Below are positions 39,227 to 62,575 of a DNA stretch of 64,000 nt, piece after piece. Position numbers and translations under genes: made by a program. The notes beneath the pieces were generated by a model, which worked only from the letters and a program-made list of their open reading frames with translations, had not been told where the DNA came from and did not search any database. This DNA is from Nipponacmea schrenckii (taxonomy: Eukaryota; Mollusca; Gastropoda; Lottiidae): NCBI GenBank assembly GCA_030562195.1, contig CM060200.1, positions 3,906,001-3,970,000 of the forward strand. The letters run 5' to 3'. Position 1 is the stretch's first letter, and every line of letters starts with the position of its first letter.

Positions 39227-39341
39227 TTCCAGTAAATTTCTACAACAGAAAATGGAAAAGACTGTAGAATGCCATTATATTTTCGTTCAAAATGGGTCTT
39301 TAGCTCCCCATTGACGACTTCCAATCGTGCCAACAGGTAAA

Positions 39342-51548
<12,207 letters not shown>

Positions 51549-51701
51549 TACATGTTTATTTGATGTATGTGCTCAACTGTATTACTATAGTGCTGTTTGA
51601 TACTGTACTGATTTGATACTTAAGACTCAAACAGTAAGTTGAGAACATTTATGTTTTCCTACAGATGGTACATATTTTAATTTATATTTAAGTTTAATAA
51701 A
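51549..51701 (+). terminator. Short 3' untranslated region of the alpha-arrestin gene with poly(A) signal
   Basis: AATAAA at 51696-51701, about 150 bases after the stop codon. Longer alternative ends cannot be excluded. Confidence 0.5.
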
Positions 51702-53521
51702 ATTCTGTCCAAATAGTAATTGATTATATTTTGTAGAATATAAATTTTAGATTCCACTTGCAATAACATGAATATTATTATGTAGACTTTCAATTTGTCT
51801 CATTATCAAGTAACAAAGTTTGCCCATTATATTAAAGTAAATTTGAATATATGCTAATGAGATTATTAACTTTTATTCAAATATTTAAAGTATGGGCAAA
51901 CTTCAACTTGATCAGTCAGTAGTTCAGTTCAAATCATAAAACTCAGACAATTTCAATCTGATAGAATCCAGTCAGAATTCAATAGAATTGAAGATCTGTT
52001 ATTTATTGTCATTTGAAAACAAAATTCACTCCTTTTTTAGAGAGCTTAGTTTATTATATCAAATCATTCTGTAGTTATCTCCCATTGATAATAGTATTGA
52101 CTTTAAAATAATGAAAGCAAATTCTAGTCCTGATCGAATGCTTTGCCCCGTAGAGTCTGAAGTTAAGGTTTATGATTAGATAAAATGAGTGTGATGTCAG
52201 TTGAAATCAGTAAAAGAAAATTAGGTTGGAAAGATTAAGATTATATTATAGATTGACAAATTGTTTTTGTTTGTTTGTAGGCAAAATCTTACGTGTATTA
52301 TTTTTTATGTGAAATATTAGAACTCTATCCCTATGATTGTTCTAATGCCAAATTAATGTTAATATGTAACTTGGAGACATATTTGACTGAAACATTATCA
52401 GGACAAGGCCGTGTATTCTCTTAGCTTAACAATCTTAGCTCTAGGATATCCAAGAAACTGTGTTAGAAATTAAAACCCTAATATATCCAAGTGCTCAGAT
52501 CATTTCGAGAATGTGCTGCCAGGTCTTAATAAATAACATAGTAGGAGATGTAGTGGACCATTTATATTAGAAGTGGGGCTTGATAGAATATTTTTGATAA
52601 AAATAATGGGATTTGTCAAGTTTATATTTTTATTTTATCATTTTTCTATGTTTTCATGATTTTGCATTTCATGGATTTGGATGTTGTTATTGCCCCAGTC
52701 TGTATGTCAAATCTTGTTTACAATAAATATTAGCTTTGAAAAAGCATATTTTAAAACATAATTTGAAAGTATAATTAACAATATTATTTTGAAGTGAATA
52801 TACTTAATATTAAAATTTGATTTGTTAAAATAAGACAGTTATTTTATCAATATCTACTGGAGTATATCACTTGGTCTGTTCAAAAATTTTGATATTATTT
52901 ATCAGAGTAATGTATATTTATGTTTCCAATAATTTGAATTTATTGCCTCTGCCATATAGCAATTTCGCTGTTATTTTGCCACCGTGACCCGGTGGATTTG
53001 ATTTGTTATGGTCACATGACATTTAATTTATTTTTACAATATATATTTATATATTTTATCTTGAGTTTCTGATTAATTGTTAATTCATCTACATCTGACA
53101 ATTTATTTTCGCTTTGAACTAATCTCTTGACTTTTGCAATGTTTGCTGTGCAGAATCGAATTTGAAAATCAAAATATTGGAGTATGTTTCAAACTATTGA
53201 CATTATTTGAAATCTAGTATTATAGTTGATCAAAGATGTTTATGCACATTCTGTGACAATTCAAAAAATTATAATTTTGAGTTTATTTACTTTATAGAAA
53301 TACTTTCTCTTTGAATGTTCATGAAACTTCTCAAACATAGTATATATTCAATAATTTAAGTAGTATCATAAATATACAACAGAGCCCCTGTATAATTGGA
53401 AATACATAAAACAATTTAATTACTTCATGTAATCAGCCTTGGGAGCTGTGTCGTTACTGATTATCAGAGGGGTAATGCTTGTTTGCAGTAAAGTCTACCG
53501 GTCTGCTGCCTTCTATTTTTG

Positions 53522-53672
53522 TGGTGGTCTAGACGGTTGACATGTATTGCTGGCGACTAGGTGCCTGACTCTGAGATCGTTGGTTCGAAACCCTTTTGGG
53601 TCTCAGCCAATTTTCAGCACTAGAATCTGTGCTATACCAAGAAAGTGTTATCCCAATAACGAAAATATAAAT
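53522..53672 (+). mobile_element. tRNA-derived SINE, family B
   Basis: The head GTGGTGGTCTAGACGGTTGA is A-box-like and TTGGTTCGAAACCC is B-box-like, 50 bases apart. The tail CTATACCAAGAAAGTGTTAT then CCAATAACGAAAAT is shared with 62413-62575, which identifies a family. Not a functional tRNA: the fold is incomplete and the tail is a retroposon tail. Confidence 0.75.
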
Positions 53673-54261
53673 GTTATTATTGAAAATGCCTACAAATATG
53701 TATTTTTAAGGATGATTATTTATTATATTATAGAGGGATTATATTGTATAAGCTTTGTTATGGCACTACTGACTATTATTGGTTAAGTTTGAGAAGGTTT
53801 TAACAGTAAAATAATTAGTAAATGAACTGTATATTGTGTATAGTTTAACTTTAATTACCCGAAATAAAACTTCTCTTGGTTATGTTTAGAATGAACATAG
53901 AAGGTAGATTTTTATCTTTGTTCAACTATAGTTGTATTTTGTTATATATTTTTATGAAATTATTCTTTGTTTTTGTTGTTAGTTAGTTGGACCAAAGTGC
54001 GTTTTATTTAATTTTAAGACTTGATGGGTCTGATAGAATTATTTCATGATTCAGTTTTATGTGCAATGCTTAGATGCTTAGCTATTAATATCTACTTGTT
54101 TACATGACTTACTAAAACTGGAGCAATGAATACAGTAGAAAAACACAATTGGTGTAAATATAATTTTGTATAATATCCCTTGCCAAAATATTGTGAATGT
54201 ATAAATTGTAATTATAGAGTTTAAAACCACCACCCCCCCCCCCCTTTAACTATAATGGCAA

Positions 54262-54525
54262 CCATAGCTACTTGTAGAACTCAGTGATAGCTATTGTAAA
54301 ATTCAGTGATAGCTATTTGTAGAACTCAATGATAGCTACTTGTGAAACTCAATGATAGCTACTTGTAAAACTCAATGATAGCTACTTGTAAAACTCAATG
54401 ATAGCTACTTGTAAAACTCAATGATAGCTACTTGTGAAACTCAATGATAGCTACTTGTAAAACTCAATGATAGCTACTTGTGAAACTCAATGATAGCTAC
54501 TTGTAAAACTAAGTGATAGCTTATA
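54262..54525. repeat. Minisatellite, 23-24-base unit, about 11 copies
   Basis: Units of GATAGCTACTTGTAAAACTC followed by AAT or AGT, with G/A and length variants at the first copies. Preceded by a 14-base C-rich run. Confidence 0.9.
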
Positions 54526-56177
54526 TTATATATATACTTATATACCTTACGGAACACAAAACGTGACAGTTTTAAGTAGCTAATTTTAAGTTCTATGATA
54601 TTTTTAAACAAGGAACTAAGAACTGTATATCTGATTATGTTTAAAATTGGTAAATTTATTTGATAAAATTTGATATTAAACATAAATAGAAAACTTATAA
54701 TATATTGATATCTACATAGCAGATTTATAATATGTTTTTTATATGATAGAGCTCATTGTAGCTTTTGAAGAGCTGGTCTCTGATTTTTATAGAACAAACC
54801 ACATGAGATGAAGGTATTCACTTGAAAGAAGCAAATGCTAGCATTGAATTATCAAACTAATAAAACGTAGTAAAATTGTCCAAACTAATGTTTTATTCAA
54901 AGGGAAATGAGTTACCATAAATTTTATATTTAAGAAACTTTTGGACTTTTAAATTTTGCAAAAGGCAGAAAATTAAAGGTGTTTTCATTTTTTAATTCAA
55001 ATAGCCACTTTGCAAAATCTTGTGAAGACCTTCAAACTGTATGTATGCTATAAATCACATTTCAAAAATATTATTTATGTACACCTTTATATCTTGAATT
55101 TTTGTGTGTTTTTGTCTTTAGTGAGTTTTTTTATTGTAGATTTGAGTTGATTTACAGTATATGTTAGAAATACTATATAATTTTAAGATTCTTGCAATAT
55201 TCAGTTAGTCATATTAAATCGTATATAATATCAACAGTATCCAGAAGAAATTTGTTGTCAAAAAATTCTAAGATAGTGGTTTCATATCTGAAAGAATTTT
55301 TGATTTTATGGTTATTATGTGTACATTGTATCTAATAACCAAGTTACATCGGAACAAAGTTAACATTCAAGTTACATAGCTTATAAACTCCAAATCTACT
55401 GACATCTTCACAATTAGTCACGGTATTATGAACTTTTTCTTATACCTTGACTACAATACTCATTTTTCTTTTAATACAGAATTCATTCAGTTGATTGTAT
55501 CATTAGCCAATGCCAACATGGGTCTGATTTACTCGATTCTCTAGAGCACAATCCAATTAAATCACTGCATTTACTAACTTTCCCTATAACTTGAACAGTG
55601 GCTTTTGTATTATAAGACAAAGATCTGTACCTTGACTGTTGTGAAGGTGCTTGACTAGGCTACATTAGCATTGCTAGCAATATATTTATATTTACAATGC
55701 CAGAAACTAAGTTCTGAGAACAGTGCTTTTGGTAGCAATCCCTTTGCCAGTTCCATCATGAATTTTCTTTGCTTAGATTTTTAGAAATGTTGATCAAATA
55801 TTTGTCTATTTAATTTTTACAAAATCCATTTCATTTTGTGCAATATTTTATCTTTCAATATCTTGCCTGCTTTAATTTTATACATCATTTCTCTTTTATA
55901 CATGACAATGTTATCATTTTATTTATTTTATGAAATCCACATTTTTTTATAATTATTTCTTCAAATGCATGTATTATATTTAAGAATTATATGTTTGATA
56001 AGACACATGATAATTATTTATTCAAAATACTACCAACAAAATCAGAGTTAGGTTCTATTCAAACTTTGTGGAACCATTATGGCATCTGTAGGAGTATTTC
56101 AGTTAAATGCTTAAAACTCACTGTTTTTTTCCTCAATTTTTGAAATATCAAAGATCTTTAAACAAAATTAATTTTAG

Positions 56178-56283
56178 TGGAAAATGGACAGATGATCATA
56201 AAGATGAGTATCATTTAGTTAGACTGCCTAATGCAATGAATAGACAAGGTTCTGTATCTCCTGCAGTGTATGGTGCAGGATAA
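56178..56283 (+). CDS. Candidate orphan terminal exon
   Basis: After the acceptor-like TTAATTTTAG, one frame reads GKWTDDHKDEYHLVRLPNAM, then NRQGSVSPAVYGAG and TAA at 56281-56283. The composition looks like real protein, unlike the surrounding AT-rich noise. It needs a phase-2 donor, while the alpha-arrestin exons 6 and 7 end in phases 1 and 0, so it is not a simple alternative last exon of that gene. The upstream exons, if any, were not found. Could be a pseudo-exon. Confidence 0.3.
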
Positions 56284-59200
56284 TCGGTAAAGTGAAAAGA
56301 GAAGAAGCAAACACCTGAGTCTGGACATGTTTTGGACAATGACAGTTCGCCTCTACTTTTTACTGCTGTATCAAGTATCGTGCACCATACACCTAGATGT
56401 GATGTTTCTTTTGAAAAAGTTTTCATTGAATATTTTGAAAAGGTTATTTTATTGTCTGTACTGACATTTCAAGGACAGTTAACAGATGGATCTTTAATCT
56501 TTTTAAGAAATTATAATATCTTCAATTATTGTATTGATAAAACAAGCTGTGACTAGGATTTGAAAATTGATCATCTTTATTGATACATGTAAACCTGGTG
56601 ACAAAGATTTAAATTTTTATCCAAGTCCAACTTGAGTCTTCATATGTTGCTATTTTCTAAGTAATCCTTAATTTGCATGTCAATATTCTTATCACAGAGT
56701 TTAGGTTGCTCAAATATTTTACCCCTGACCAATTAGTTTACTAGGAAAGTTCTGTTAGTAAAAATAAGTTTCATAGAAACATTTTTTCCCATTGCCAGGA
56801 GGATTGATTGATTCAAATACTGCATTAAAGAGATTTCTGTTTAGTAATCAGTGATGTCGTTAAGAGCCGGCAGCCGCGATAATTGCCGTCTATTGTTCTT
56901 CTGCTGCCGGCTACTTTTCAAAAAATTTCCATTGCCAAGTAGGGGTTAACTCATGTTTGCTGCCAATTAATTTTTTTAGCCATCTATTCTAAAATTTAGT
57001 GACAACACTGGTAATTGGCCATATTGAATAATGATGTAAGACTTATATTGATTTGCAAGCTTAGGGGTTACCTTTCAAAATTGAAGACTTTGAAAGGTTC
57101 ATAAGCAATTAAAATGGCATATCTTTTTTTGTTGTTTAAATTAAATTATTTTATGGAACTTCTTTATTTTATTTGAAGAAATACAATAGTAGACAATGCA
57201 TGAAAATGCTCATTCTTGAAAAAGACACCTTGACTATTTGTCATTAGTAAAAATTGCTGTTTTGGTTGATGGGGTACTAATTCAGTTTTGCCTGAAATTC
57301 CTTATTGGCAATGCATAGGAAATATGTTATTTATAGTTATTAGCTGTGATACTTAGATATTATAATATTACAGCCTATATAAGTTTCTAAATGTGTCTGG
57401 ACACTTCTGTCAGTATTAACTTAATATATCTACAATTTCTTCTTAAAGTGTGTGTGTCCTGAATTATGCTTGTATCACAAAGAATAAATAATATTGATTT
57501 GGACAATGGACATCCACACTTTAACTCCAAAATTGATGCATTAACATTTGAGTTTTTTTGTAATTCATGTCAAATTGTGTGTTGAATTATATTTTGTAAA
57601 ACTGCCAAGAGCAATGTTGTTATTTAATTTTGAAATAAATGAATGTGAAAAAAACTAGTTAAAAGGCTATTTGCCCTTCTTCGTTGTTGATTTGAGTCAT
57701 AAGATAACGCTAAACGCTGCTGATAAATCTGGTCGCACGAGGTTTTGAAGGCTTAAATTCCGACTGTTGGCTAAACATATTGATTAGTTTAACAAACAAA
57801 TTCCCTTTCTGAAACTGGTATGTTTGGTCAACAAAGAGTGAACCTGCCCCTTTGAAAATGAAAGTAAAAGAAAAGGAGCTGGAGGGTTAGACTAAACCAC
57901 TACATAACACTATAATGAACAAGAATTAATTCTCATAGACAATGTAGCTGTTTTATTTTGTATCAATGACGTGCAAATCTCCCCCATATCCCACCAAGTT
58001 AGTCATTTATTTCATTCTCTATATTGATAGAATTGTCTCCACATAATTGATAATGAGAATATTAATACATGTAATGGTCTTGAAGTAGAGACCGCCTAAA
58101 ATATTCTACTGTGTATTTGTGTTTAATTGCCAGAGAACCTGACTCCAGAAACCGAAGAGATACAGGTTACAGAATGTTGACTATCAAGTCCCAAACTAAT
58201 GTTACTGGCGGTAGTATACCCTTTAAAATAAAAGTGTATACCCCGTTAACATGATGGTAAAACTGTCGAATAAAATAAAGGTTTGTTTAAACCTTGACCA
58301 ACATCTTGAATTATTGATGAAATAATATAATTTATATTGTCCACTACAAGATGATCCACAATCAATAGCCTATAGATTTTACAGTTCATTTAACGTGGAA
58401 TATTAAAACGTGGTAAAATCCCATCAGTGCCGAAACTATTGCTTTAAACTAAAGCATAAAGCCTAAAAACTTTTAGAAATAAAAAAAGTCCCAAAATGGT
58501 ATTTTAAGTCTGAAGATAGTCTTTGTGTTGATAAAATTATAAATTTTTGTAAGTTTACATTGCTAGGAAACACAATTTTTCCATTCTGTATATATACACT
58601 ATATATATATAGTGTATATATTAACGGTCCTGCCCTCTATTTTGAAATTTCAAATACTATTGTTTAAATCTGTATCAAATAAGAACCTTTTCAAAACATA
58701 TCAGAACCTTTATTATATCATCTTCAAAAGTCAAGTGGATGCAGCCTGTATGGTTTGTATACCTTATAAATAGTCAAATGTTCTTGTTTATTTAATTTCA
58801 TTACATTTGCGCAATCAATTCTCATTGATCTTTAATGGAACACGTTTGAATGACATTTACAATTTACAGGTTTTTAATTTACATCACTTTCTATTATACA
58901 TAAACTTTCTTTTTTTCCACAAAAAGCATATATGAATAAAATGGACAGTGAGTTTTGTGCAATTTAAGATTAATTTCACCCTTACAATATCAAAATGAAG
59001 TCCGGAAGATCCGCTATCTCTCCATTTTAAAGTTCGACTACTAGTATATGGTTCCAAAATGCATGGAAACGAATCTACTGTTTGACCAGGCTATCTCTTA
59101 CTGAATTACACGTATAACTCACTTTCCTGCTAGGTTAAAGTTGTGAATCTTAAGATTAAGAATGAGAGATGTTAAGGAATGTATTATTCTATGACAAAGC

Positions 59201-59400
59201 AATTTAATTTGACTAATGACAATGTAATGGAATTACAGATGTTTTCAGTAAAAATTCAACAATACAGCCACGTTGTAATTCAACATGTCATCTCCCTTTA
59301 ACTTAAAAACATATTAACCCAATCCCCAATACTAGCACCATGAAAAGCCTGTAAGACTACGTGGATTTATTTTGGGTCGATTACGTTTATTTGTCGATTT
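56284..59400. other. Intergenic AT-rich sequence
   Basis: No exon supported. Contains a 30-base perfect palindrome of ACACTATATA-type sequence at 58591-58620. Nothing else recognised. Confidence 0.4.
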
Positions 59401-59421
59401 TCACCAGTTGAGTTGCCGCTC

Positions 59422-59530
59422 ATTGGCTGCCAATTACACGACGTCGTGGCATTGAATTTTCTTTAAAAGTTCCGAAGTTCTCTTACTAAATCATTCATTT
59501 TAATTTGGCTTTATACCTAGACATATCAAA
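59422..59530 (+). promoter_or_regulatory. Promoter and 5' non-coding exon of the cyclophilin gene
   Basis: An inverted CCAAT (ATTGG, 59422-59426), a CCAAT box (59430-59434) and the 12-base palindrome CACGACGTCGTG (59437-59448) lie together. The ACGT core next to CCAAT resembles sites for ATF6/XBP1-type factors of the endoplasmic-reticulum stress response, although the spacing and orientation are not those of a standard ERSE. A non-coding exon appears to end at 59530 (AAA|GTAAGT), spliced to the acceptor at 59715 just before the ATG. Confidence 0.5.
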
Positions 59531-59716
59531 GTAAGTGACTTTTTCTTTACTTGTAAAGGGTTTCTTCGAATGAAATATTTGGTAGAATTTCGAATTTTTA
59601 AAATTTTTTAAAATTCGTTAAAATTGTATTGTAGCTTAAATTAATTTTTACGTTGTTTTTTAATCGTAATGTAAAGGTGTTTTAATCATTTCAAAATATA
59701 TTTTTTCTATTTCAGA

Positions 59717-61738
59717 ATGGCTTTTCTATTTCTTGCTCTCGTTGCCTCAGTTCTTGCTGTAGGAAACTGCGGAAACTTCACCGTTACTCAAGAAGCAACT
59801 GTCAGTATCGAGGTTAAAAATTTCGATGGAGAGGGAGAAGATTTCAGAGGAACATACACTATTGGTTTATTCGGCGATTCAGTTCCAATGACAGCTCTTA
59901 ACTTCGCTGGTATCTGTAAAGGTTTCAAAAGAGGCAACAAAGGAGTGAGTTATTTTTTATTTTTAAATAGAATTTCTTAGTTTTATGTAGAGCATTTAAG
60001 GATTTTTGAATTTAGGTAATTTGAACGTTTTACAACTGAACCCGTCTATGACGGCACTACCTCAAACTTATCAGATGATTTTCGGAGAATTCACATGCTT
60101 GAATAACTAATTACTGAAAGAGTATAGGTTCAATGGTTTAATCTCATTAAACAAAAGTTTTGTTATATTTTTCAAGAGGAAATTGTCAAAATTGATTTAC
60201 CAAAAAAGAATAATCGCAAAAAAACTATAGTGTAGCCTATTCACGTGGCAAATTATCAATCAATATTTTTACAGACGGGGTAATGAGGTGGTAGAAGTGT
60301 TTCCATTGTCTTGGTGACGTGGAACTAAAGACTTGTAAAGATCAATGACAAACTTGACTAAAGAATACAAATTCTTGACAACATGTTGCAAGCTTCGAAA
60401 ATCAATATTAATATATTAATTCTTATATACACTTTTATAGCTCGGCAAAAGTTCACATTGCTTCTTTTCTTACCCTTGGGTACAAAAACACAAATAATGA
60501 TATCTTCTCATATATTTGCACTTTTTTTGCATTTTTATATACTTTAATAGCTACGATATTTGATATTTCGCACCTATTTATTTATTTATTTTAATGCTTC
60601 ACATAACTTTACATAGGCCTCCCGTCGTAAACTCAATCGCTTATTAGCACAATACTGAGGACTTTATGGCACTCATATTGTATAGCCTATTTTTAAGGCG
60701 ATTCAATGTCAAATACAAAGAAGAATTTTAATAATCATGGATATTTTTTTTTTTCAGCCTAAACTTCACTACAAAAACACCTACTGTCATCGAATAGTTA
60801 AAGATATGTTAGTCCAATGTGGTGACGTCACTATTGGTGATGGAACTGGAAGTAAGTATAAGAATGCCGTTTAATGCTTATTCTTCTCTCTTTGCATCGC
60901 ATCGTAAAATTTGTGATTTCAACGAAAAACTATTCTTAATATTATTTCAAATGGGCTTATATGTCGATGATTTAATAAAAAAAAATGCATCTTTGTTTAT
61001 AAAAGGATAATTTGTTGGCTAATTTATGTTAATTTATTCAATATAATAACCATCATATACGTATCTATGTCGATAATTTAATAAAAAAAATTATCTTTGT
61101 TTTTAAAAAGAAAATATTTTTTGGGCTTATTTATATTAATTTATTCCATATAATAACCATAATATATGTGTTTTTCAGGCAAATCCATCTTCGGTGATAA
61201 ATTCAACGATGAAAACTTCATCATCAGTCACAGCAGTGCCGGTATTATTTCAATGGCTAATCATGGACAAGATAGCAATGGTTCACAATTTTTCATCCTC
61301 TTTACCAGAGCCAGATATCTGGACAATAAGCACGTTGCTTTCGGAAAGGTCGTCAAAGGATATGTAAGTATTTCAATAATTATCTTGAACTATCTATGGA
61401 ATCTTTCTTGTAGAAGTACTCTGTATTATTATATTATGGTCATTTTTATGAGTTCCGAATTAATTCAGATGATTATATCATCGCATTGTCTTGATTGATT
61501 AATTTATTTATGCATCTCTGCATTCAATTGCCATTACTTATTGTCACCATCATTTATTGAGTTTTCATCTTTTCTTTTCCAGGATGTATTAGAAGCTCTT
61601 AACGATCTTGGTTCACAAAAAGATGGTCTTACACCAAAACGACCAATTAAGATTACTGATTGTGTTTTAGAAGAAGTAGAGAAATACGATTTATCACGAA
61701 AACAAATGCATACTGATGATATAGAAAATAAACAATAA
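59717..61738 (+). CDS. PPIB: Secreted cyclophilin-type peptidyl-prolyl cis-trans isomerase (cyclophilin B-like), 220 residues
   Basis: Coding exons 59717-59944, 60758-60851, 61179-61363, 61583-61738 (TAA); phases join. The N-terminus [20 protein letters not shown] is a signal peptide, so the protein enters the secretory pathway, where cyclophilins assist proline isomerisation in folding proteins. The fold is complete: [78 protein letters not shown]. Relative to cyclophilin A, the catalytic Arg (R88), Gln (Q96, Q144), Asn (N135), Phe (F146) and His (H159) are kept, but F60 is Met93, M61 is Leu94 and W121 is Tyr154. The C-terminus (DDIENKQ) has no KDEL-like signal. Secreted cyclophilins have been reported in mollusc shell matrices, a possible site of action (inference). 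Symbol by similarity. Confidence 0.93.
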
Positions 61739-62412
61739 ATAATCTAATAAATTATAATAATACTAATAATAATCGTTCATGTTATATTGTGTGTTGTCAT
61801 CGTCACTCATTTTGTAAATTAATGTAATTTTTTTTTTCATGTATTTTTATTATGTTTTTGAATTGATTTGAAAACCATGGCTCATTCAAACTTATATACA
61901 GTACACAGCAAATTGCTTTTTAAAAATGCAAATAATATCTCAGTCTCTTATTCGCCAGAACAGTATATCAAAGAACTTAATATATCTTCACAAGAGTCAT
62001 GGTTTTACGTTCATATTCAAATCTTATTGTAAAGTGAATACCGCGGCCAAATGAACTTAACTTAGATTGTCTATTGTTTACCAGTAGCTTTCTTATTTAT
62101 TCTTATTTATTCATTTATTTATCCATGTGTTTGTTTATATGTAAATTGTCGATGTTGTCATGTAACTGTGTTGTCTCGATAAAAATAAAAAGTATTAAAG
62201 TTAAAATATTTGTCTTTTCATTGGATACTTAATGAGGTCCATCCATATAACGCAAAATAACTCAATGCAAAACGATTTTGAATTCGATCCTGTTTTACGA
62301 TTTGTATAGTTTTTACTTCCAATCTGGCCAGTAATCACATTAATTTTAATTTCCGAAAAATGAAACAATAGTTGAGATGATTTAATGTCATGTAGAAAGT
62401 TGTGTTGCAACA
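61739..62412 (+). terminator. 3' region of the cyclophilin gene
   Basis: AATAAA overlaps the stop codon (61734-61739), another TAATAAAT occurs just after, and a further AAATAAAAA lies near 62185. No coding sequence. Confidence 0.4.
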
Positions 62413-62575
62413 ATATTTTCGTTATTGGGATAACACTTTCTTGGTATAGCACAGATTCTCGTGCTGAAAATTGGCTGAGAGCCGAACGAGTTTCGAACCA
62501 GCGATCTCAGAGTCAGGCACCTAATCGCCAGCAATACATGGTGCTATACCAAGAAAGTGTTATCCAATAACGAAA
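62413..62575 (-). mobile_element. Family B SINE in a foldback arrangement
   Basis: The minus-strand SINE (head with GGTTCGAAAC-type B box, tail TATACCAAGAAAGTGTTATC) is followed by a second copy of the tail in plus orientation at 62541-62575. The two tails (about 33 bases) are inverted repeats flanking the tRNA-like body, so the region can fold into a hairpin. Confidence 0.7.

Larger units (their letters stand above)
51702..56177. other. AT-rich spacer downstream of the alpha-arrestin gene
   Basis: No confident exon. Contains a SINE (53522-53672), a C-run at about 54231-54244, and a minisatellite (54262-54525), described separately. It may include unrecognised 3' untranslated sequence. Confidence 0.4.

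Noticed and set aside
53530..53610. Functional tRNA gene
   Set aside because: A and B boxes are present but the acceptor stem does not pair and the body continues into a shared retroposon tail.
60819..61010. Separate 63-residue frame in the cyclophilin gene
   Set aside because: Overlaps coding exon 2 in another frame and then runs into the intron.
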